A DNA stretch of 64,000 nt from Saccharospirillum sp. GTDB lineage: Bacteria; Pseudomonadota; Gammaproteobacteria; Pseudomonadales; Natronospirillaceae. Location of the stretch: assembly GCA_018402545.1 (NCBI GenBank), contig JAGYIL010000001.1, forward strand, positions 124,001 through 188,000, given 5' to 3'. Shown here piece after piece: positions 1 to 9,748 of this stretch. The notes under the pieces are model-generated. The model made no database searches. It had not been told where the DNA came from and saw only the letters and a program-made list of their open reading frames with translations. Within the stretch, counting starts at the first letter, position 1. Every line of letters starts with the position of its first letter. The translations under genes and the position numbers were made by a program.

Positions 1-875
1 AGATGATACTGAGCCTGCAGCAATTGATTGGTCGTCTGGGGTCGGGCATCACCCAACTGACCTCTGCCAGCGAAGAGATGTCCGCCGTTGCACAGGAAAA
101 TACGAGGATCATCACCGAACAGAAGAACGAGACCGACCAAGTCGCCACGGCAATGAATGAAATGACCGCCACCGTGCGTGAAGTCGCGCAAAATGCGGAA
201 GAAGCGTCTGGCTCAGCCCAGGAGTGTGAGCAGCTAACCCGCGAAGGGGGTGGGCTGGTTCGCAACAACATTAAACAGACCGAAGAGCTGGCCGATGAAG
301 TGGCCGAAGCCACCCGGGCAATCGTCGAGTTGAAGGAAGACAGCGATAAAATCGGTACCGTGCTGGACGTGATTGCCGGCATTGCCGATCAAACCAATCT
401 GTTGGCGCTCAACGCCGCCATTGAAGCTGCCCGCGCCGGTGAAGCGGGGCGGGGCTTTGCGGTCGTGGCCGATGAAGTGCGCGGATTGTCCCGTCGTACT
501 CAGGAGTCGACCGAACAGATTGAAGCACTGATCACCAACCTGCAAAAAAAGGCTGACCAGACTGCCAGTGCCATGAAGCAAAGTTCCGAGCGGGCGGAAG
601 CCACCAAGGGCCCGGCCAATCAGGCGCGGGAAGCGTTCAAGTCAATCACCGAAGCGGTGACCCAAATTCAGGCGATGAATCAGCAAATCGCTGCGGCGGT
701 GACCCAGCAAAGTGCGGTGGCTGAAGATATCAATCGCAGCATTCTGACCATCTCCGAGTCGGCGGATCAAACCGCAACGGCCAGTGAGGAAACCTTGCAG
801 TCGAATCAGGAGCTGAGTCGATTGGGTGTCGAGCTACAGGAGCTGGCCGGCCAGTTCAGGCTGAGTAGGGTCTGA
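1..875 (+). CDS. Methyl-accepting chemotaxis protein, C-terminal part (5' end outside window)
   Basis: Cytoplasmic signalling domain of a chemoreceptor, which controls the CheA-CheW kinase complex. The 290 visible residues are almost all the long antiparallel coiled coil of the family. The conserved hairpin tip that contacts CheA/CheW lies near visible residues 124-163 ([18 protein letters not shown], then [12 protein letters not shown]). No membrane segment or HAMP domain is visible because the frame is open through base 1, so the gene starts upstream. The sequence is nearly identical in this domain to the full-length receptor at 1664-3259, which argues for a tandem duplication. Reading begins in frame at base 3; the stop TGA is 873-875. 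Confidence 0.95.
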   Translation, partial: MILSLQQLIGRLGSGITQLTSASEEMSAVAQENTRIITEQKNETDQVATAMNEMTATVREVAQNAEEASGSAQECEQLTREGGGLVRNNIKQTEELADEVAEATRAIVELKEDSDKIGTVLDVIAGIADQTNLLALNAAIEAARAGEAGRGFAVVADEVRGLSRRTQESTEQIEALITNLQKKADQTASAMKQSSERAEATKGPANQAREAFKSITEAVTQIQAMNQQIAAAVTQQSAVAEDINRSILTISESADQTATASEETLQSNQELSRLGVELQELAGQFRLSRV

Positions 876-930
876 GACATCAGGCCAAAGAAGCTGAGCT
901 TTCCATTCAGGTCATTGGTTGCTGGCCGTG

Positions 931-1229
931 CTAGGGAGCCTCTGAATAACTCCCCCGGGGCTCTGGCTTATCCGAGGGGCGTTGCCACAAGGCGGACTCA
1001 TGCAGGAATTTCTGGACCTTTCAAGTGAGTCCGCCTTGTGGCAACGTTCCTCGGAAAGTCGGAATGCCGCACCACACGTAGGGCGCGGCCAAAACGTCCT
1101 GCCCCGGCGTTGCACTTCTTGACAAGGGCTACGGCCATTGCGCTTCGAAGTGCGTCGGAGTGCCGCCCACTTGGGCAAAACGTTTTGGCTCGCGCAGAGC
1201 CCTGGGGGAGTTGGCCAGAGGCTCCCTAG
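931..1229. repeat. 299-bp nested palindromic element (type D)
   Basis: The ends form an imperfect inverted repeat of about 35 bp (931-965 with 1195-1229, about four mismatches). Inside, 970-989 and 1025-1044 form a perfect 20-bp inverted repeat, extended to 28 bp with two mismatches. A further pair around 1087-1097 and 1180-1192 (CCAAAACG / CGTTTTGG) is also complementary. ORFs on both strands here are by-products of the palindromy. It resembles a MITE-like or structured intergenic element; no transposase is near. It belongs with the other palindromic elements of this window by style, but shares little primary sequence with them apart from the CCAAAACG arm also seen at 26044-26221. Confidence 0.7.
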
Positions 1230-1535
1230 ATATTGGTGCATTAATGAAGGTTTAAACATCATTAGGAGATGTGACCTGCGTCACAGAAAGTGATTCGGTC
1301 GCTTTTTTCATGAATTCAAAGTCATATGGTTATTTTTTGTAAACACCATGATTAGAAAAAGGTAATTATCGTTTTAATTGATCGACTATAAGGCCACTAA
1401 TTAACGTTCTGTAAATGCCTAACCTTCCAAGAAAGTAATGATCAAAAATCCCTTCGCAGCGCCGTTTATTACCGTTTATGAGATTCACACCCTGTTGGCG
1501 CTGGAATAAATTCCCTAGATTAATAGTTTAGTGAT

Positions 1536-1562
1536 CAAACGGATACTCAAAACTGCCAATAA
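1536..1562 (+). promoter_or_regulatory. Possible sigma-28 (FliA) promoter for the chemoreceptor
   Basis: CAAA at 1536-1539, a 15-bp spacer and GCCAATAA at 1555-1562 fit the flagellar sigma factor pattern TAAA-N15-GCCGATAA with one change in each box. Chemoreceptor genes are usual FliA targets. It would place the transcript start about 95 bp before the ATG. The rest of 1230-1663 is AT-rich with no gene. Confidence 0.4.
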
Positions 1563-1619
1563 TCTGACATGATCGAAAAATCCGATGCTCCGTATAATCA
1601 ATTGAATGAGTACAAAGAA

Positions 1620-1640
1620 GGAGATGCGAGGTGCGTCTCC
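1620..1640 (+). promoter_or_regulatory. Leader stem-loop upstream of the chemoreceptor
   Basis: GGAGATGC and GCGTCTCC pair around the loop GAGGT, 24 bp before the start codon, just upstream of a weak AGGA ribosome site. A role in translation is possible but only inferred. Confidence 0.3.
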
Positions 1641-1663
1641 AGACCGACTATTAGGACTCGGAT

Positions 1664-3259
1664 ATGTTTGATTTTATTACCCAACCTATCTACAACTTAT
1701 CGACACGCTTAAAACTCTTTCTGGGCTTTGGGCTTGTACTATTGCTTACCGCTGGTATTGCCATTACCGGTTATCAGAACCTGAATCTCGTTAGCAGCGA
1801 GTATCAACAGGTTATTGCCTCTGATTCTTTAGCTATGCGTATGGCCAATGCCCGAATAGCTGAAAAGAATTATGTGATTCGTCAGGAGCAGCGCTACCTG
1901 GATCAAGTGGCGAGTATTCTTGACGACGTGCGCAATGATGCAAACGCTATTATGGATGCAACCGATAACCCACGCAGCCGGGCAGTCATGTTGGAAGTGA
2001 CCGAGGAGGTCGGCCGGTATGAAGCCAGCTTTGACATTCTGGTCGAAGGCCTGCAAAACAATGCCAGCGACACCGAAATGGACCGGTTCGATGAAGCCCT
2101 GGTAGCCAGTGCCCAAAACTTGGAAACGATTATCGATGACTACAGCGATACTCAGGAATCCCAGATTAGACAGATCATTCAAAGGGCTGATTTGATTATT
2201 GTTTTCGCTGCGGTGGTGGCGCTTTTATTGGGAGCGCTCATTGCGATCAGTATTAATTCGATGATCAGCAAACCACTGTCCAGACTGGTAGAGGTGATGA
2301 CAGAGCTGGCTTCAGGGAATCTTGATCAGGAATTGAAAACACGACGCACCGATGAAATTGGCGTATTGATGAAGACCACCAATAAAACAATTCTGAGCCT
2401 TCAGGAATTGATTGGCCGGTTGGGTTCCGGAATTTCCCAACTGGCTTCTGCCAGTGAACAGATGTCGGCCGTTGCCCAGGAAAACACCAAAATCATTACC
2501 GAGCAAAAGAACGAAACCGACCAGGTGGCGACAGCCATGAATGAAATGACCGCCACAGTGCGCGAAGTCGCGCAGAATGCTGAAGAGGCATCCGGTTCGG
2601 CCCAACAATGCGAGCAACTGACCCGAGAAGGTGGCAACCTGGTTCGTGGCAACATTAAACAGACTGAAGAACTGGCCGATGAAGTGGCGGCGGCCACCGA
2701 GGCGATCGTCGAGTTGAAAGAAGACAGCGACAAGATCGGTACAGTACTGGATGTCATTGCCGGTATTGCCGAGCAAACCAACTTGCTGGCACTGAACGCG
2801 GCGATTGAAGCAGCGCGGGCTGGTGAGGCGGGCCGGGGCTTTGCGGTGGTGGCTGATGAAGTTCGTGGATTATCCCTACGCACCCAAGAGTCGACCGGAG
2901 AAATCGAAACACTGATCAGCAATTTGCAAAAGAAAGCCGAGCACACAGCGAACAAGATGAAAGCCAGTTCTGAACGGGCCGAAGCTATCAAAGAGCCGGC
3001 GACCCGGGCTCGGGAAGCGTTTCAGTCGATAACCGAGGCGGTCGCCCAGATTCAGGCCATGAACCAGCAAATTGCGGCAGCGGTAACCCAGCAGAGCGCC
3101 GTGGCGGAAGACATCAACCGGAGTATTCTGACCATCTCCGAATCGGCCGATCAGACCGCTACAGCCAGCGAAGAGACGCTACAATCGAACCAGGAATTGA
3201 GCCGCCTGGGTGTTGAGCTTCAGGAATTGGCTGGCCAGTTCAAGTTGAAGTCGGCCTGA
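1664..3259 (+). CDS. Methyl-accepting chemotaxis protein
   Basis: Inner-membrane chemoreceptor of 531 aa. Membrane segment 1 is about residues 17-36 and segment 2 about 177-197; between them is a periplasmic, helical ligand-binding domain of about 140 residues of four-helix-bundle type. A HAMP linker follows (about 198-250), then the methylated coiled-coil signalling domain with its tip near residues 365-404. The signalling domain is almost the same as that of the gene ending at 875, while the upstream parts cannot be compared. The ligand cannot be inferred. The ATG is preceded by AGGA with 10-bp spacing. It is followed after 7 bp by the stop of a convergent cyclase gene. Confidence 0.95.
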   Translation: MFDFITQPIYNLSTRLKLFLGFGLVLLLTAGIAITGYQNLNLVSSEYQQVIASDSLAMRMANARIAEKNYVIRQEQRYLDQVASILDDVRNDANAIMDATDNPRSRAVMLEVTEEVGRYEASFDILVEGLQNNASDTEMDRFDEALVASAQNLETIIDDYSDTQESQIRQIIQRADLIIVFAAVVALLLGALIAISINSMISKPLSRLVEVMTELASGNLDQELKTRRTDEIGVLMKTTNKTILSLQELIGRLGSGISQLASASEQMSAVAQENTKIITEQKNETDQVATAMNEMTATVREVAQNAEEASGSAQQCEQLTREGGNLVRGNIKQTEELADEVAAATEAIVELKEDSDKIGTVLDVIAGIAEQTNLLALNAAIEAARAGEAGRGFAVVADEVRGLSLRTQESTGEIETLISNLQKKAEHTANKMKASSERAEAIKEPATRAREAFQSITEAVAQIQAMNQQIAAAVTQQSAVAEDINRSILTISESADQTATASEETLQSNQELSRLGVELQELAGQFKLKSA

Positions 3260-3266
3260 TTAGCCG

Positions 3267-4361
3267 TCAGTCGGTATAAACCACCTGGTTTCGCCCTCTG
3301 TCCTTGGCTTCGAACAGCGCCCGGTCAGCCCGGGCGAAGACCCGGTCGAACAGCACCTGCGTTGTCTCCGGGTGCTTGCTGGGGCGCATTTGCGCCACTC
3401 CGAAGCTGGCACGAATGGCCATGCTTGAGCCTTGCCAGCTAATGTCGAGTTCTTCCAGTTTCTCGCGCATTATTTCGGCCAGCGCACAGGCGGCATTACC
3501 GTCTGCCGGTAGCCATAGCGCAAACTCCTCACCCCCAAAGCGGGAAAGCGTTGCTCCTTTGGGCAGCGCTGAACGCAGAGAGTCGGCCACGGCCTTCAGA
3601 GCGACATCACCGGCCTGGTGGCCCAAGGTGTCGTTGATGTACTTGAAATCATCGAGATCAATAATGATAAGGGATCCGAGATCGGGCGATTCCTTCAGTG
3701 ATCGCTCAATACGCTGAATCAGCGCCCGGCGGTTGTGCAAACCGGTCAAGTGATCGTGGTTCACCTCCCACTCCAGACGTTCGCGCAAAATACCATTGGT
3801 AATCAGCGTTGCTGCGATTTCGAGGGCGGCGACCATGCTGTCGGAATAATCACGCGGGGCGTCACAATCATCAAAACCAAGAATGCCCCACCAGGTGCCA
3901 TCGACCATGATCGGAATGGTCAGCATCGATTGAATGTCTTGCAGTTCGAACTCGTGCTTCAAGAATGGGCCGACAGAATCACGGTGATGCCTGAGGACTT
4001 CACCATTCAGGCGCGACTGGTAAAAGGCCCGGGTATCCGCAGTGTTGACTTCAACCCGATGATGATTGAAGCGCGGGTCATTGATTTCAGAAAACTCGGT
4101 AGCGGAAGCCCATTCGAAAATAAAGTCGGTCGTATAGTGATCGGGGCCCTGGTCGATCACTTCAAACATCCAGGTTCGATTGGACGAGGTGGCCGTGCCC
4201 AGCGCGGCCAGGAAGTCAGCAATGCCATGTCGCCAGCCCCGGGGGTGGGTCAGATAGGCAGACGCCCTTGAGACCGCGAGAAACAGGTCAGAGGAATCCG
4301 GATTGGGCTTGATCAGCCCTTCCGCAGCAGATGAAGAAGGTTTAGACATGGCACAACGCAT
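3267..4361 (-). CDS. GAF-GGDEF diguanylate cyclase
   Basis: Soluble 364-aa protein that should make the second messenger c-di-GMP from GTP. Residues about 30-185 form a GAF sensor domain (RTWMFEVIDQGPD near the front, TWWGILGFDDCD near residues 156-167). Residues about 195-362 form a GGDEF domain with the active-site motif written GGEEF at residues 276-280, which is a functional variant. There is no RxxD inhibitory site in front of it, so product inhibition through that site is not expected. A second in-frame ATG lies four codons in (4349); neither start has a strong ribosome site. It stands alone, convergent with the chemoreceptor. Confidence 0.92.
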   Translation of the reverse strand: MRCAMSKPSSSAAEGLIKPNPDSSDLFLAVSRASAYLTHPRGWRHGIADFLAALGTATSSNRTWMFEVIDQGPDHYTTDFIFEWASATEFSEINDPRFNHHRVEVNTADTRAFYQSRLNGEVLRHHRDSVGPFLKHEFELQDIQSMLTIPIMVDGTWWGILGFDDCDAPRDYSDSMVAALEIAATLITNGILRERLEWEVNHDHLTGLHNRRALIQRIERSLKESPDLGSLIIIDLDDFKYINDTLGHQAGDVALKAVADSLRSALPKGATLSRFGGEEFALWLPADGNAACALAEIMREKLEELDISWQGSSMAIRASFGVAQMRPSKHPETTQVLFDRVFARADRALFEAKDRGRNQVVYTD

Positions 4362-4465
4362 GACACTACAGCAACCAGGTTAGATTGATAATGTAGCATC
4401 GAACGGTCCGGGCTGCAGTGACAACCCGGAGTTTTTAGATGGGTTCGGGAATGGCAGCCAACTTA

Positions 4466-4607
4466 GTGTCAGGTGCCGGGTGTACCTATCTGGGGAAGTC
4501 TGAAGTATGGATCGGTCCGACGCTTCGGCTTCAGTCTAGGCCCCATGGATGGGTTGAGTGGGCGGCACCCCGCCCGACCCCAGATAGGTGCACCCGGTGC
4601 CTGACAC
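4466..4607 (+). repeat. Structured intergenic element, type A, copy 1 (142 bp)
   Basis: Outer arms 4466-4495 and 4578-4607 form a 30-bp stem with three mismatches or wobbles (GTGTCAGG... with ...CCTGACAC). Inside are the family core CTAGGCCCCATGGATGGG and, unlike most copies, an enlarged arm with GGGCGG / CCGCCC. The hairpin that in other copies has the loop GGAT carries extra sequence here (CGACGCTTCGG). This is the longest copy; see the 113-bp copies at 9473, 19435, 20671, 27810 and 30109. Confidence 0.85.
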
Positions 4608-4639
4608 GGACTCCGGCTAAACAGTCAAAGCTGTCTGTG

Positions 4640-7519
4640 TTATGAAGCCCGGTAGCTGTCCGTCCCCGGGCAGCTGCACATAAAGTTGCGATCGCCGTGT
4701 ACGTTGTCGACCCGGTTGACTGCCGGCCAGAACTTGGCAGCGCGGGTGGCGGCGGTCGGGAAAACCGCCTGCTCCCGGCTGTAGGGCCGGTCCCAGTCGC
4801 TGACCAGGTCTTGCTGGGTATGGGGCGCCTGGCGCAGCGGGCTGTGCTCCTCGCTGTACTGGCCGTTTTTAACGGCCTCAATTTCTGCCCGAATGCCCTG
4901 CATGGCTTCGATGAAGCGATCCAGCTCCGCCTGGGACTCCGACTCGGTCGGCTCGATCATCAGCGTGCCCGGTACCGGGAAACTCATGGTCGGAGCGTGG
5001 AAGCCATAGTCCATCAGGCGTTTGGCGATGTCTTCCTCGGTGATGCCGGTCTCGGCTTTTAGTGGCCGAATATCCAGAATGCACTCGTGGGCCACCCGGC
5101 CATTGCGGCCCCGGTACAGCACCGAATAGTCGTCTTTCAGGCGTTCGGCAATGTAATTGGCGTTCAGAATGGCGATTTCCGACGACTGACGTAGGCCATC
5201 GCGACCCAGCATGCGGTTGTACATCCAGGTGATCGGCAAAATGCCCGCCGAGCCGTAAGGGGCCGCTGATACAGCACCCGTGCCTTCGGTTGTGCAATGA
5301 CCCGGCAGGTAGGGTGCCAGGTGCGCTTTCACGCCAATCGGTCCCATACCCGGGCCGCCGCCACCGTGCGGAATGGCAAAGGTCTTGTGCAGGTTCAGGT
5401 GCGACACGTCCGAGCCAATGAAGCCGGGCTGGGTCAGGCCGACCTGAGCGTTCAGGTTGGCGCCATCGAGGTACACCTGGCCACCGAACTGATGAACAAT
5501 CTCGCACAGCTCGCGCACGCCTTCCTCATACACCCCGTGCGTTGACGGGTAGGTGATCATGCAGGCCGAGAGCCGGTCACCAGCCGCTTCCGCCTTGGCA
5601 CGGAGGTCAGCCAGATAGACATTGCCCTCGTCGTCGCAGTTCACGATCACCACCTCCATGCTCATCATCGCGGCCGAAGCCGGGTTGGTGCCGTGCGCCG
5701 AAGCGGGAATCAGACAGACCGTGCGCTGGCCCTCGCCATTGGCCTGCTGATAGCGACGAATCGCCAGCAATCCCGCGTATTCACCCTGGGCACCGGAGTT
5801 CGGTTGCAGCGAAATGGCGTCATATCCGGTTATCTCCGCCAAATCCCGCTCCAGATCGGCCAATAGGCGGGCGTAGCCCTGGGCCTGCTCGACCGGTGCG
5901 AAGGGGTGCAGTTTGGCAAACTCCGGCCAGGTCACCGGAATCATCTCAGCGGTGGCGTTCAGCTTCATGGTGCAGGAGCCGAGCGGGATCATGCCGTGCA
6001 CCAGGGAGTAATCCTTGTTTTCCAGCGAGCGAATGTAGCGCAGCATCTCGGTTTCGCTGTGGTAGCGGTTGAATACCGGATGGGTCAGTACCGCATCGGT
6101 TCGACGCTGAGCCGAATCGATGCCGAGTGAGGCTTCGCCCAGCAGTTGGGCATCCAATTCAGCGATGTTTAGGCCGTGATCGTCGCCCAGCAACACGGAG
6201 AACAGATCAAGCAAATCGGCCTCAGTGGTGGTTTCATCCAGGCTGATGCCGATGCGGCCATCATTGAAACCACGCAGGTTGAGTGACTTGTTGCGGGCAC
6301 GTTCATGCACGCTGACATCGAAACCGCTTAGCGTCAGGGTATCGAAGAAAGAAGTGGGAACAGTAATGCCGTTTTGCTGCAGCCCCAATGCCAGAATGGC
6401 TGTCAGCCGATGCACTCGCTCGGCAATGGTTTTCAGACCCTCGGGGCCATGATAAACCGCATAAAACGCCGCCAGATTAGCCAGCAGAGCCTGAGCCGTA
6501 CAGATGTTAGACGTCGCCTTTTCACGGCGAATGTGCTGCTCCCGCGTCTGCATCGCCATGCGCAGCGCGGTGTTGCCTCGGCTATCAACCGAAACCCCGA
6601 TGATCCGACCCGGCACCTGGCGTTTCAGGTCTTCACGGGCGGCAAAGAACGCCGCGTGCGGGCCACCATACCCCATTGGTACACCAAAGCGCTGAGCCGA
6701 CCCCAGCACAATGTCGGCACCCAATTCACCGGGCGATTTCAGCAGCATCAGCGCCAGCAAATCACTGGCAACGGCGACCATGGCGCCCTGGGCCTTGGCG
6801 CTAGTAATCAACGTACCCAAATCAGCAATCTGACCATCGGTACCGGGGTATTGGAACAGGGCGCCAAAGGGTGAGTGCTCGCTAATTTGCTCAGCCGGAG
6901 CCACCACCAGCTCAAACCCAAAATGCTCGGCCCGGGTTTCCAGTACGGCCAGGGTTTGGGGGTGCACATCGTCGGCAACAAAAAAGACATTGCTCTTGCA
7001 GCGCCGGTTGGCGCGCTGGCACAAAGTCATTGCCTCGGCAGCGGCCGTGGCTTCATCGAGCAGAGAGGCATTGGCCAGATCCAGCCCGGTCAAATCCATA
7101 ATGATTTGCTGAAAGTTGAGCAACGACTCCAACCGGCCCTGAGAAATTTCCGGCTGGTACGGCGTATAGGCCGTATACCAGGCCGGATTCTCCAGCACGT
7201 TACGCACAATCACCGCTGGCAGTTGGGTATCGTAATAGCCCTGGCCAATGTAGGAGCGAAACACCTGGTTCTGGCTGGCGATCTGCTTCAGTTCAGCCAA
7301 CGCCTCAACTTCACTAAGGCCGGGCTCAACGGCCAGCGGCCGCTGCAAACGAATCGCACCCGGCACGGTCTGGTCGATCAGGTCACTGACGTTAGCCAAG
7401 CCCAGAGTGGTCAGCATGGCAGCCTGTTCAGCCGCATCCGGCCCGATATGACGCTGGCTAAAGCTGGCGCCCACCAGTTGGGCGAGGGGTTTTTGAGTGA
7501 GCGGCAACTTGGCGTTCAT
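4640..7519 (-). CDS. gcvP: Glycine dehydrogenase (decarboxylating), P protein
   Basis: P protein of the glycine cleavage system: it decarboxylates glycine with pyridoxal phosphate and passes the aminomethyl group to the lipoyl arm of GcvH. The 959-aa length matches the single-chain form of E. coli (957 aa). Both homologous halves are present, and the PLP lysine sits in the motif [17 protein letters not shown] in the second half. ATG at 7519 is preceded by GAGG at suitable distance. It lies downstream of gcvH in the same direction, but the two are separated by 361 bp filled with two REP pairs, so they may be transcribed together with differential stability. Confidence 0.98.
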   Translation of the reverse strand: MNAKLPLTQKPLAQLVGASFSQRHIGPDAAEQAAMLTTLGLANVSDLIDQTVPGAIRLQRPLAVEPGLSEVEALAELKQIASQNQVFRSYIGQGYYDTQLPAVIVRNVLENPAWYTAYTPYQPEISQGRLESLLNFQQIIMDLTGLDLANASLLDEATAAAEAMTLCQRANRRCKSNVFFVADDVHPQTLAVLETRAEHFGFELVVAPAEQISEHSPFGALFQYPGTDGQIADLGTLITSAKAQGAMVAVASDLLALMLLKSPGELGADIVLGSAQRFGVPMGYGGPHAAFFAAREDLKRQVPGRIIGVSVDSRGNTALRMAMQTREQHIRREKATSNICTAQALLANLAAFYAVYHGPEGLKTIAERVHRLTAILALGLQQNGITVPTSFFDTLTLSGFDVSVHERARNKSLNLRGFNDGRIGISLDETTTEADLLDLFSVLLGDDHGLNIAELDAQLLGEASLGIDSAQRRTDAVLTHPVFNRYHSETEMLRYIRSLENKDYSLVHGMIPLGSCTMKLNATAEMIPVTWPEFAKLHPFAPVEQAQGYARLLADLERDLAEITGYDAISLQPNSGAQGEYAGLLAIRRYQQANGEGQRTVCLIPASAHGTNPASAAMMSMEVVIVNCDDEGNVYLADLRAKAEAAGDRLSACMITYPSTHGVYEEGVRELCEIVHQFGGQVYLDGANLNAQVGLTQPGFIGSDVSHLNLHKTFAIPHGGGGPGMGPIGVKAHLAPYLPGHCTTEGTGAVSAAPYGSAGILPITWMYNRMLGRDGLRQSSEIAILNANYIAERLKDDYSVLYRGRNGRVAHECILDIRPLKAETGITEEDIAKRLMDYGFHAPTMSFPVPGTLMIEPTESESQAELDRFIEAMQGIRAEIEAVKNGQYSEEHSPLRQAPHTQQDLVSDWDRPYSREQAVFPTAATRAAKFWPAVNRVDNVHGDRNFMCSCPGTDSYRAS

Positions 7520-7584
7520 GGTGTAGCCTCAAAAGTAATTGGTTGAAGGTTATTTGACGGTGCTCAAAATAGCCGCCGCACAAA

Positions 7585-7862
7585 GTAGGAGGCCAGTCCC
7601 CTGGGCGACAGGGAGGAAAAACAATCGCTGACACTGACCATTGCCACTAATTGTATTCACCGACCTGGGTGCTTCCAGTCGCCCACAGAGTGGCCTCCCA
7701 CTAAAAACAATCGTAGCCCGGGGCTCAAAATAGCCGCCGCACAAAGTAGGAGGCCAGTCCCCTGGGCGACAGGGAGGACAAACAATCGCTGATACTGACC
7801 ATTGCCACTAATTGTATTCACCGACCTGGATGCTTCGAGTCGCCCACAGAGTGGCCTCCCAC
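7585..7862 (-). repeat. Two BIME-like REP pairs between gcvH and gcvP
   Basis: Two units, 7585-7701 and 7746-7862, period 161 bp. Each unit has facing REP sequences of about 28 bp: GTAGGAGGCCAGTCCCC... at one end and ...GGGGACTGG-type complement GAGTGGCCTCCCAC at the other. Each REP has its own short hairpin (CCAG/CTGG and CCAC/GTGG), and the two also pair with each other. They match the arrays at 14582-15175 and 23272-24027 but are inverted relative to them. The 7520-7880 gap holds nothing else. Confidence 0.85.
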
Positions 7863-7880
7863 GAAATCAAACAGGCCTGA

Positions 7881-8276
7881 TTAATCCTCTGACGAGGAAA
7901 CCGTGGCCTGGTATTGATCCGCAGTCAGCAGGGCATCCAGTTCGGTGTCATCACTGGGTGTCAGCGTAAAAATCCAGCCAGATTCGTAGCAGTCTTCGTT
8001 GATGGTCTCGGGTGCATCTTCCAACTGGTCGTTCACGCTGGTGACGGTGCCCGACACCGGGCTGTAGATGTCGCTTGCGGCTTTGACCGATTCTATGACC
8101 GCGACTTCGCCACCGGCGCTCAGTTCCTGGCCTACTTCGGGCAACTCTACAAACACTACGTCACCGAGCTGGGTTTGAGCATGGTCGGTAATGCCGATGG
8201 TGACGGTGCCATCGCCGTTGTCGCGTACCCACTCGTGGCTTTTCGCGTATCGCAGTTCGGTTGGGATGGCGGTCAT
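7881..8276 (-). CDS. gcvH: Glycine cleavage system H protein
   Basis: Lipoyl carrier of the glycine cleavage system, shuttling the aminomethyl group from GcvP to GcvT. The 131-aa length is standard. The lipoylated lysine lies in [15 protein letters not shown]. The open frame extends upstream to 8330, but the ATG at 8276 has AAGGAC eight bases before it and gives the usual N terminus ([17 protein letters not shown]). It is transcribed away from the XRE-cupin regulator; the 281-bp gap between them holds the operator-like site at 8440-8455. I found no glycine riboswitch pattern in that gap. Confidence 0.97.
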   Translation of the reverse strand: MTAIPTELRYAKSHEWVRDNGDGTVTIGITDHAQTQLGDVVFVELPEVGQELSAGGEVAVIESVKAASDIYSPVSGTVTSVNDQLEDAPETINEDCYESGWIFTLTPSDDTELDALLTADQYQATVSSSED

Positions 8277-8439
8277 CGGAGTGTCCTTAAAAGTTGATCT
8301 GAAAGTCAGGTTTGGCACGCCCAGAAACACGAAACCGGCGCGGGCGCCGGTTCTGGTTGGGAACCCGGATACAGGTATTGGGGTTGCCAGTTATCTACGC
8401 AGAAAGGGTAGCAACGGCCTTTCACGATGACAACAAATA

Positions 8440-8455
8440 TTTCTTATAGGAAACA
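8440..8455. promoter_or_regulatory. Operator-like site shared with gcvT
   Basis: TTTCTTATAGGAAACA is an imperfect palindrome between the divergent gcvH and XRE-cupin genes. The same 16 bases with one change occur at 9652-9667 upstream of gcvT. The placement suggests it is the binding site of the XRE-cupin protein encoded at 8558-9211; this is an inference from position and repetition. Confidence 0.6.
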
Positions 8456-8557
8456 GTAGATGCTCATCAGAGAACGACCGTTCCCAGCCCGGAATGCCTG
8501 TGCGATACTCGGCGCCTTAGCCGATACAAGCCACACACGCAGCGAGCCCAGAGACGC

Positions 8558-9211
8558 ATGCCAGACGAACCTCTTTTTCTCAAACAGGGAGCCGCCCAAG
8601 AGGACGAAACCCAGGCCATGCGTGTCGCGCGTAAAAGCGCCACCGAAGCCACTCTGGAGCCGCTGCAACTGGGCCAGCGCGTCCGCGCCATCCGCCTGAG
8701 CCAGAACCTGACCCTTGAAGAAGCCAGCAAACGCACTGGCCTCGCCCGCTCGACGTTGTCGAAAATCGAAAACGAGCAAATATCGCCGACATTCAGCGCC
8801 GTCAACAAACTGGTCCACGGCCTCGGCATCGATATCCCCCAGCTGTTCGCCCGGCCCCGCACGGGCGCCAGCGCCGGCGGCCGCCGCGACATCACCCGCA
8901 AAGGCGAGGGCAAACCCCACCCCACGCCCACCTACGAACACGAACTGCTGGCTACCCAACTGACTCAAAAGAAAATGGTGCCATTCCGCACCCGAGTCCA
9001 CACCCGCACCTTCGACGAGTTCAGCGACTGGATCCGCCACGAAGGCGAAGAGTTCCTATTCGTCCTCTCGGGCTCCCTCCTCTTCTACACCGAATTCTAC
9101 GAGCCCGTCACCCTCAACGAAGGCGATTCCGCCTACTACGACTGCACCATGGGGCATGCCCTGGTCTCAACCAGCGAGCAGGATGCCGAGGTTTTGTGGG
9201 TGACGGCTTAG
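8558..9211 (+). CDS. XRE-family regulator with C-terminal cupin domain
   Basis: DNA-binding protein of 217 aa. Residues about 36-95 form a lambda-repressor-type helix-turn-helix (LGQRVRAIRLSQNLTLEEAS, then SKIENEQISPTFSAVNKL), and about 140-215 a cupin_2 sensor domain (HEGEEFLFVLSGSLLFY, LNEGDSAYYD). This architecture is typical of regulators of small-molecule catabolism. It is embedded between gcvH-gcvP and gcvT, and a repeated 16-bp site lies upstream of both, so it probably controls glycine cleavage. Ligand unknown; glycine or a one-carbon compound would be natural guesses. Confidence 0.9.
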   Translation: MPDEPLFLKQGAAQEDETQAMRVARKSATEATLEPLQLGQRVRAIRLSQNLTLEEASKRTGLARSTLSKIENEQISPTFSAVNKLVHGLGIDIPQLFARPRTGASAGGRRDITRKGEGKPHPTPTYEHELLATQLTQKKMVPFRTRVHTRTFDEFSDWIRHEGEEFLFVLSGSLLFYTEFYEPVTLNEGDSAYYDCTMGHALVSTSEQDAEVLWVTA

Positions 9212-9260
9212 TTGGGAGGTTGCTCCAGGGCGGGTTGAATTTAATTCTGCGGCAGAAGTC

Positions 9261-9390
9261 GCTTTGGCTACCGGGTACTGGGTTGGCGGGTCGCTGCAAG
9301 TACACCGAGACGTCGGACCGCCCTGTAAGCTCGGCGCTCCCCATCCATGGGGAGCGACGTCCCGCCAACCCAGCACCCGGCGTCCAAAGC
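9261..9390. repeat. Structured intergenic element, type B, copy 1
   Basis: Arms 9261-9290 and 9361-9390 are complementary (GCTTTGG...ACCGGG with CCCGG..TCCAAAGC, then GGGTTGGCGGG with CCCGCCAACCC). The interior shares CTGCAAGTACA, TGTAAGCTCGGCG and the hairpin CCCCATCCATGGGG with the copy at 26297-26410 on the opposite strand. The outer arms of the two copies have different sequences, both self-complementary. Confidence 0.8.
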
Positions 9391-9472
9391 TCGTTTGGTT
9401 GGGTTGAATTCCAGCCGTATTGAACAAGTCTCGAGGAATGGAGCCGGTATCAAGGAGTTCGCACCAGTCTGA

Positions 9473-9585
9473 GTGGCAGGTGCCGGGTGGTCCTATCTGG
9501 GGAAGTCTGAAGCATGGATGCTTCAGTCTAGGCCCCATGAATGGGTTCACGCCGACCCCAGATAGGACCACCCGGTGACTGCCAC
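9473..9585 (+). repeat. Structured intergenic element, type A, copy 2 (113 bp)
   Basis: Outer arms GTGGCAGG..CCGGGTGGTCC and its complement at the other end pair over about 30 bp. Inside, hairpin 1 is CTGAAGCATGGATGCTTCAG and hairpin 2 is CCCATGAATGGG, linked by the core TCTAGGCC and followed by TTCACGCCGACCCC. With copy 1 of type B it fills most of the 9212-9748 gap between the regulator and gcvT. Confidence 0.9.
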
Positions 9586-9651
9586 GGGCTACAGGCACCA
9601 AAGTAACCCCGAACTCTGAACCGTGGCGCAAAAGACAACCATTCCCTCATG

Positions 9652-9667
9652 TTTCTTATTGGAAACA
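9652..9667. promoter_or_regulatory. Operator-like site upstream of gcvT
   Basis: TTTCTTATTGGAAACA differs at one position from the site at 8440-8455. It lies 82 bp before the gcvT start codon, a normal position for control of the gcvT promoter. Confidence 0.6.
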
Positions 9668-9748
9668 AGGTTTTGTTGTTGCATTATGCCGGTCACGCCA
9701 TTTTTCCAGAGTAGACTTCGGGTCTGCTCACACGTAAACAGGTGACTT

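Noticed and set aside
4466-4607. Type A element as a Rho-independent terminator
   Set aside because: It is far larger than a terminator, has several inner hairpins and no T run after the outer stem.
8277-8557. Glycine riboswitch before gcvH
   Set aside because: The conserved riboswitch segments are not present on either strand; a protein operator fits better.
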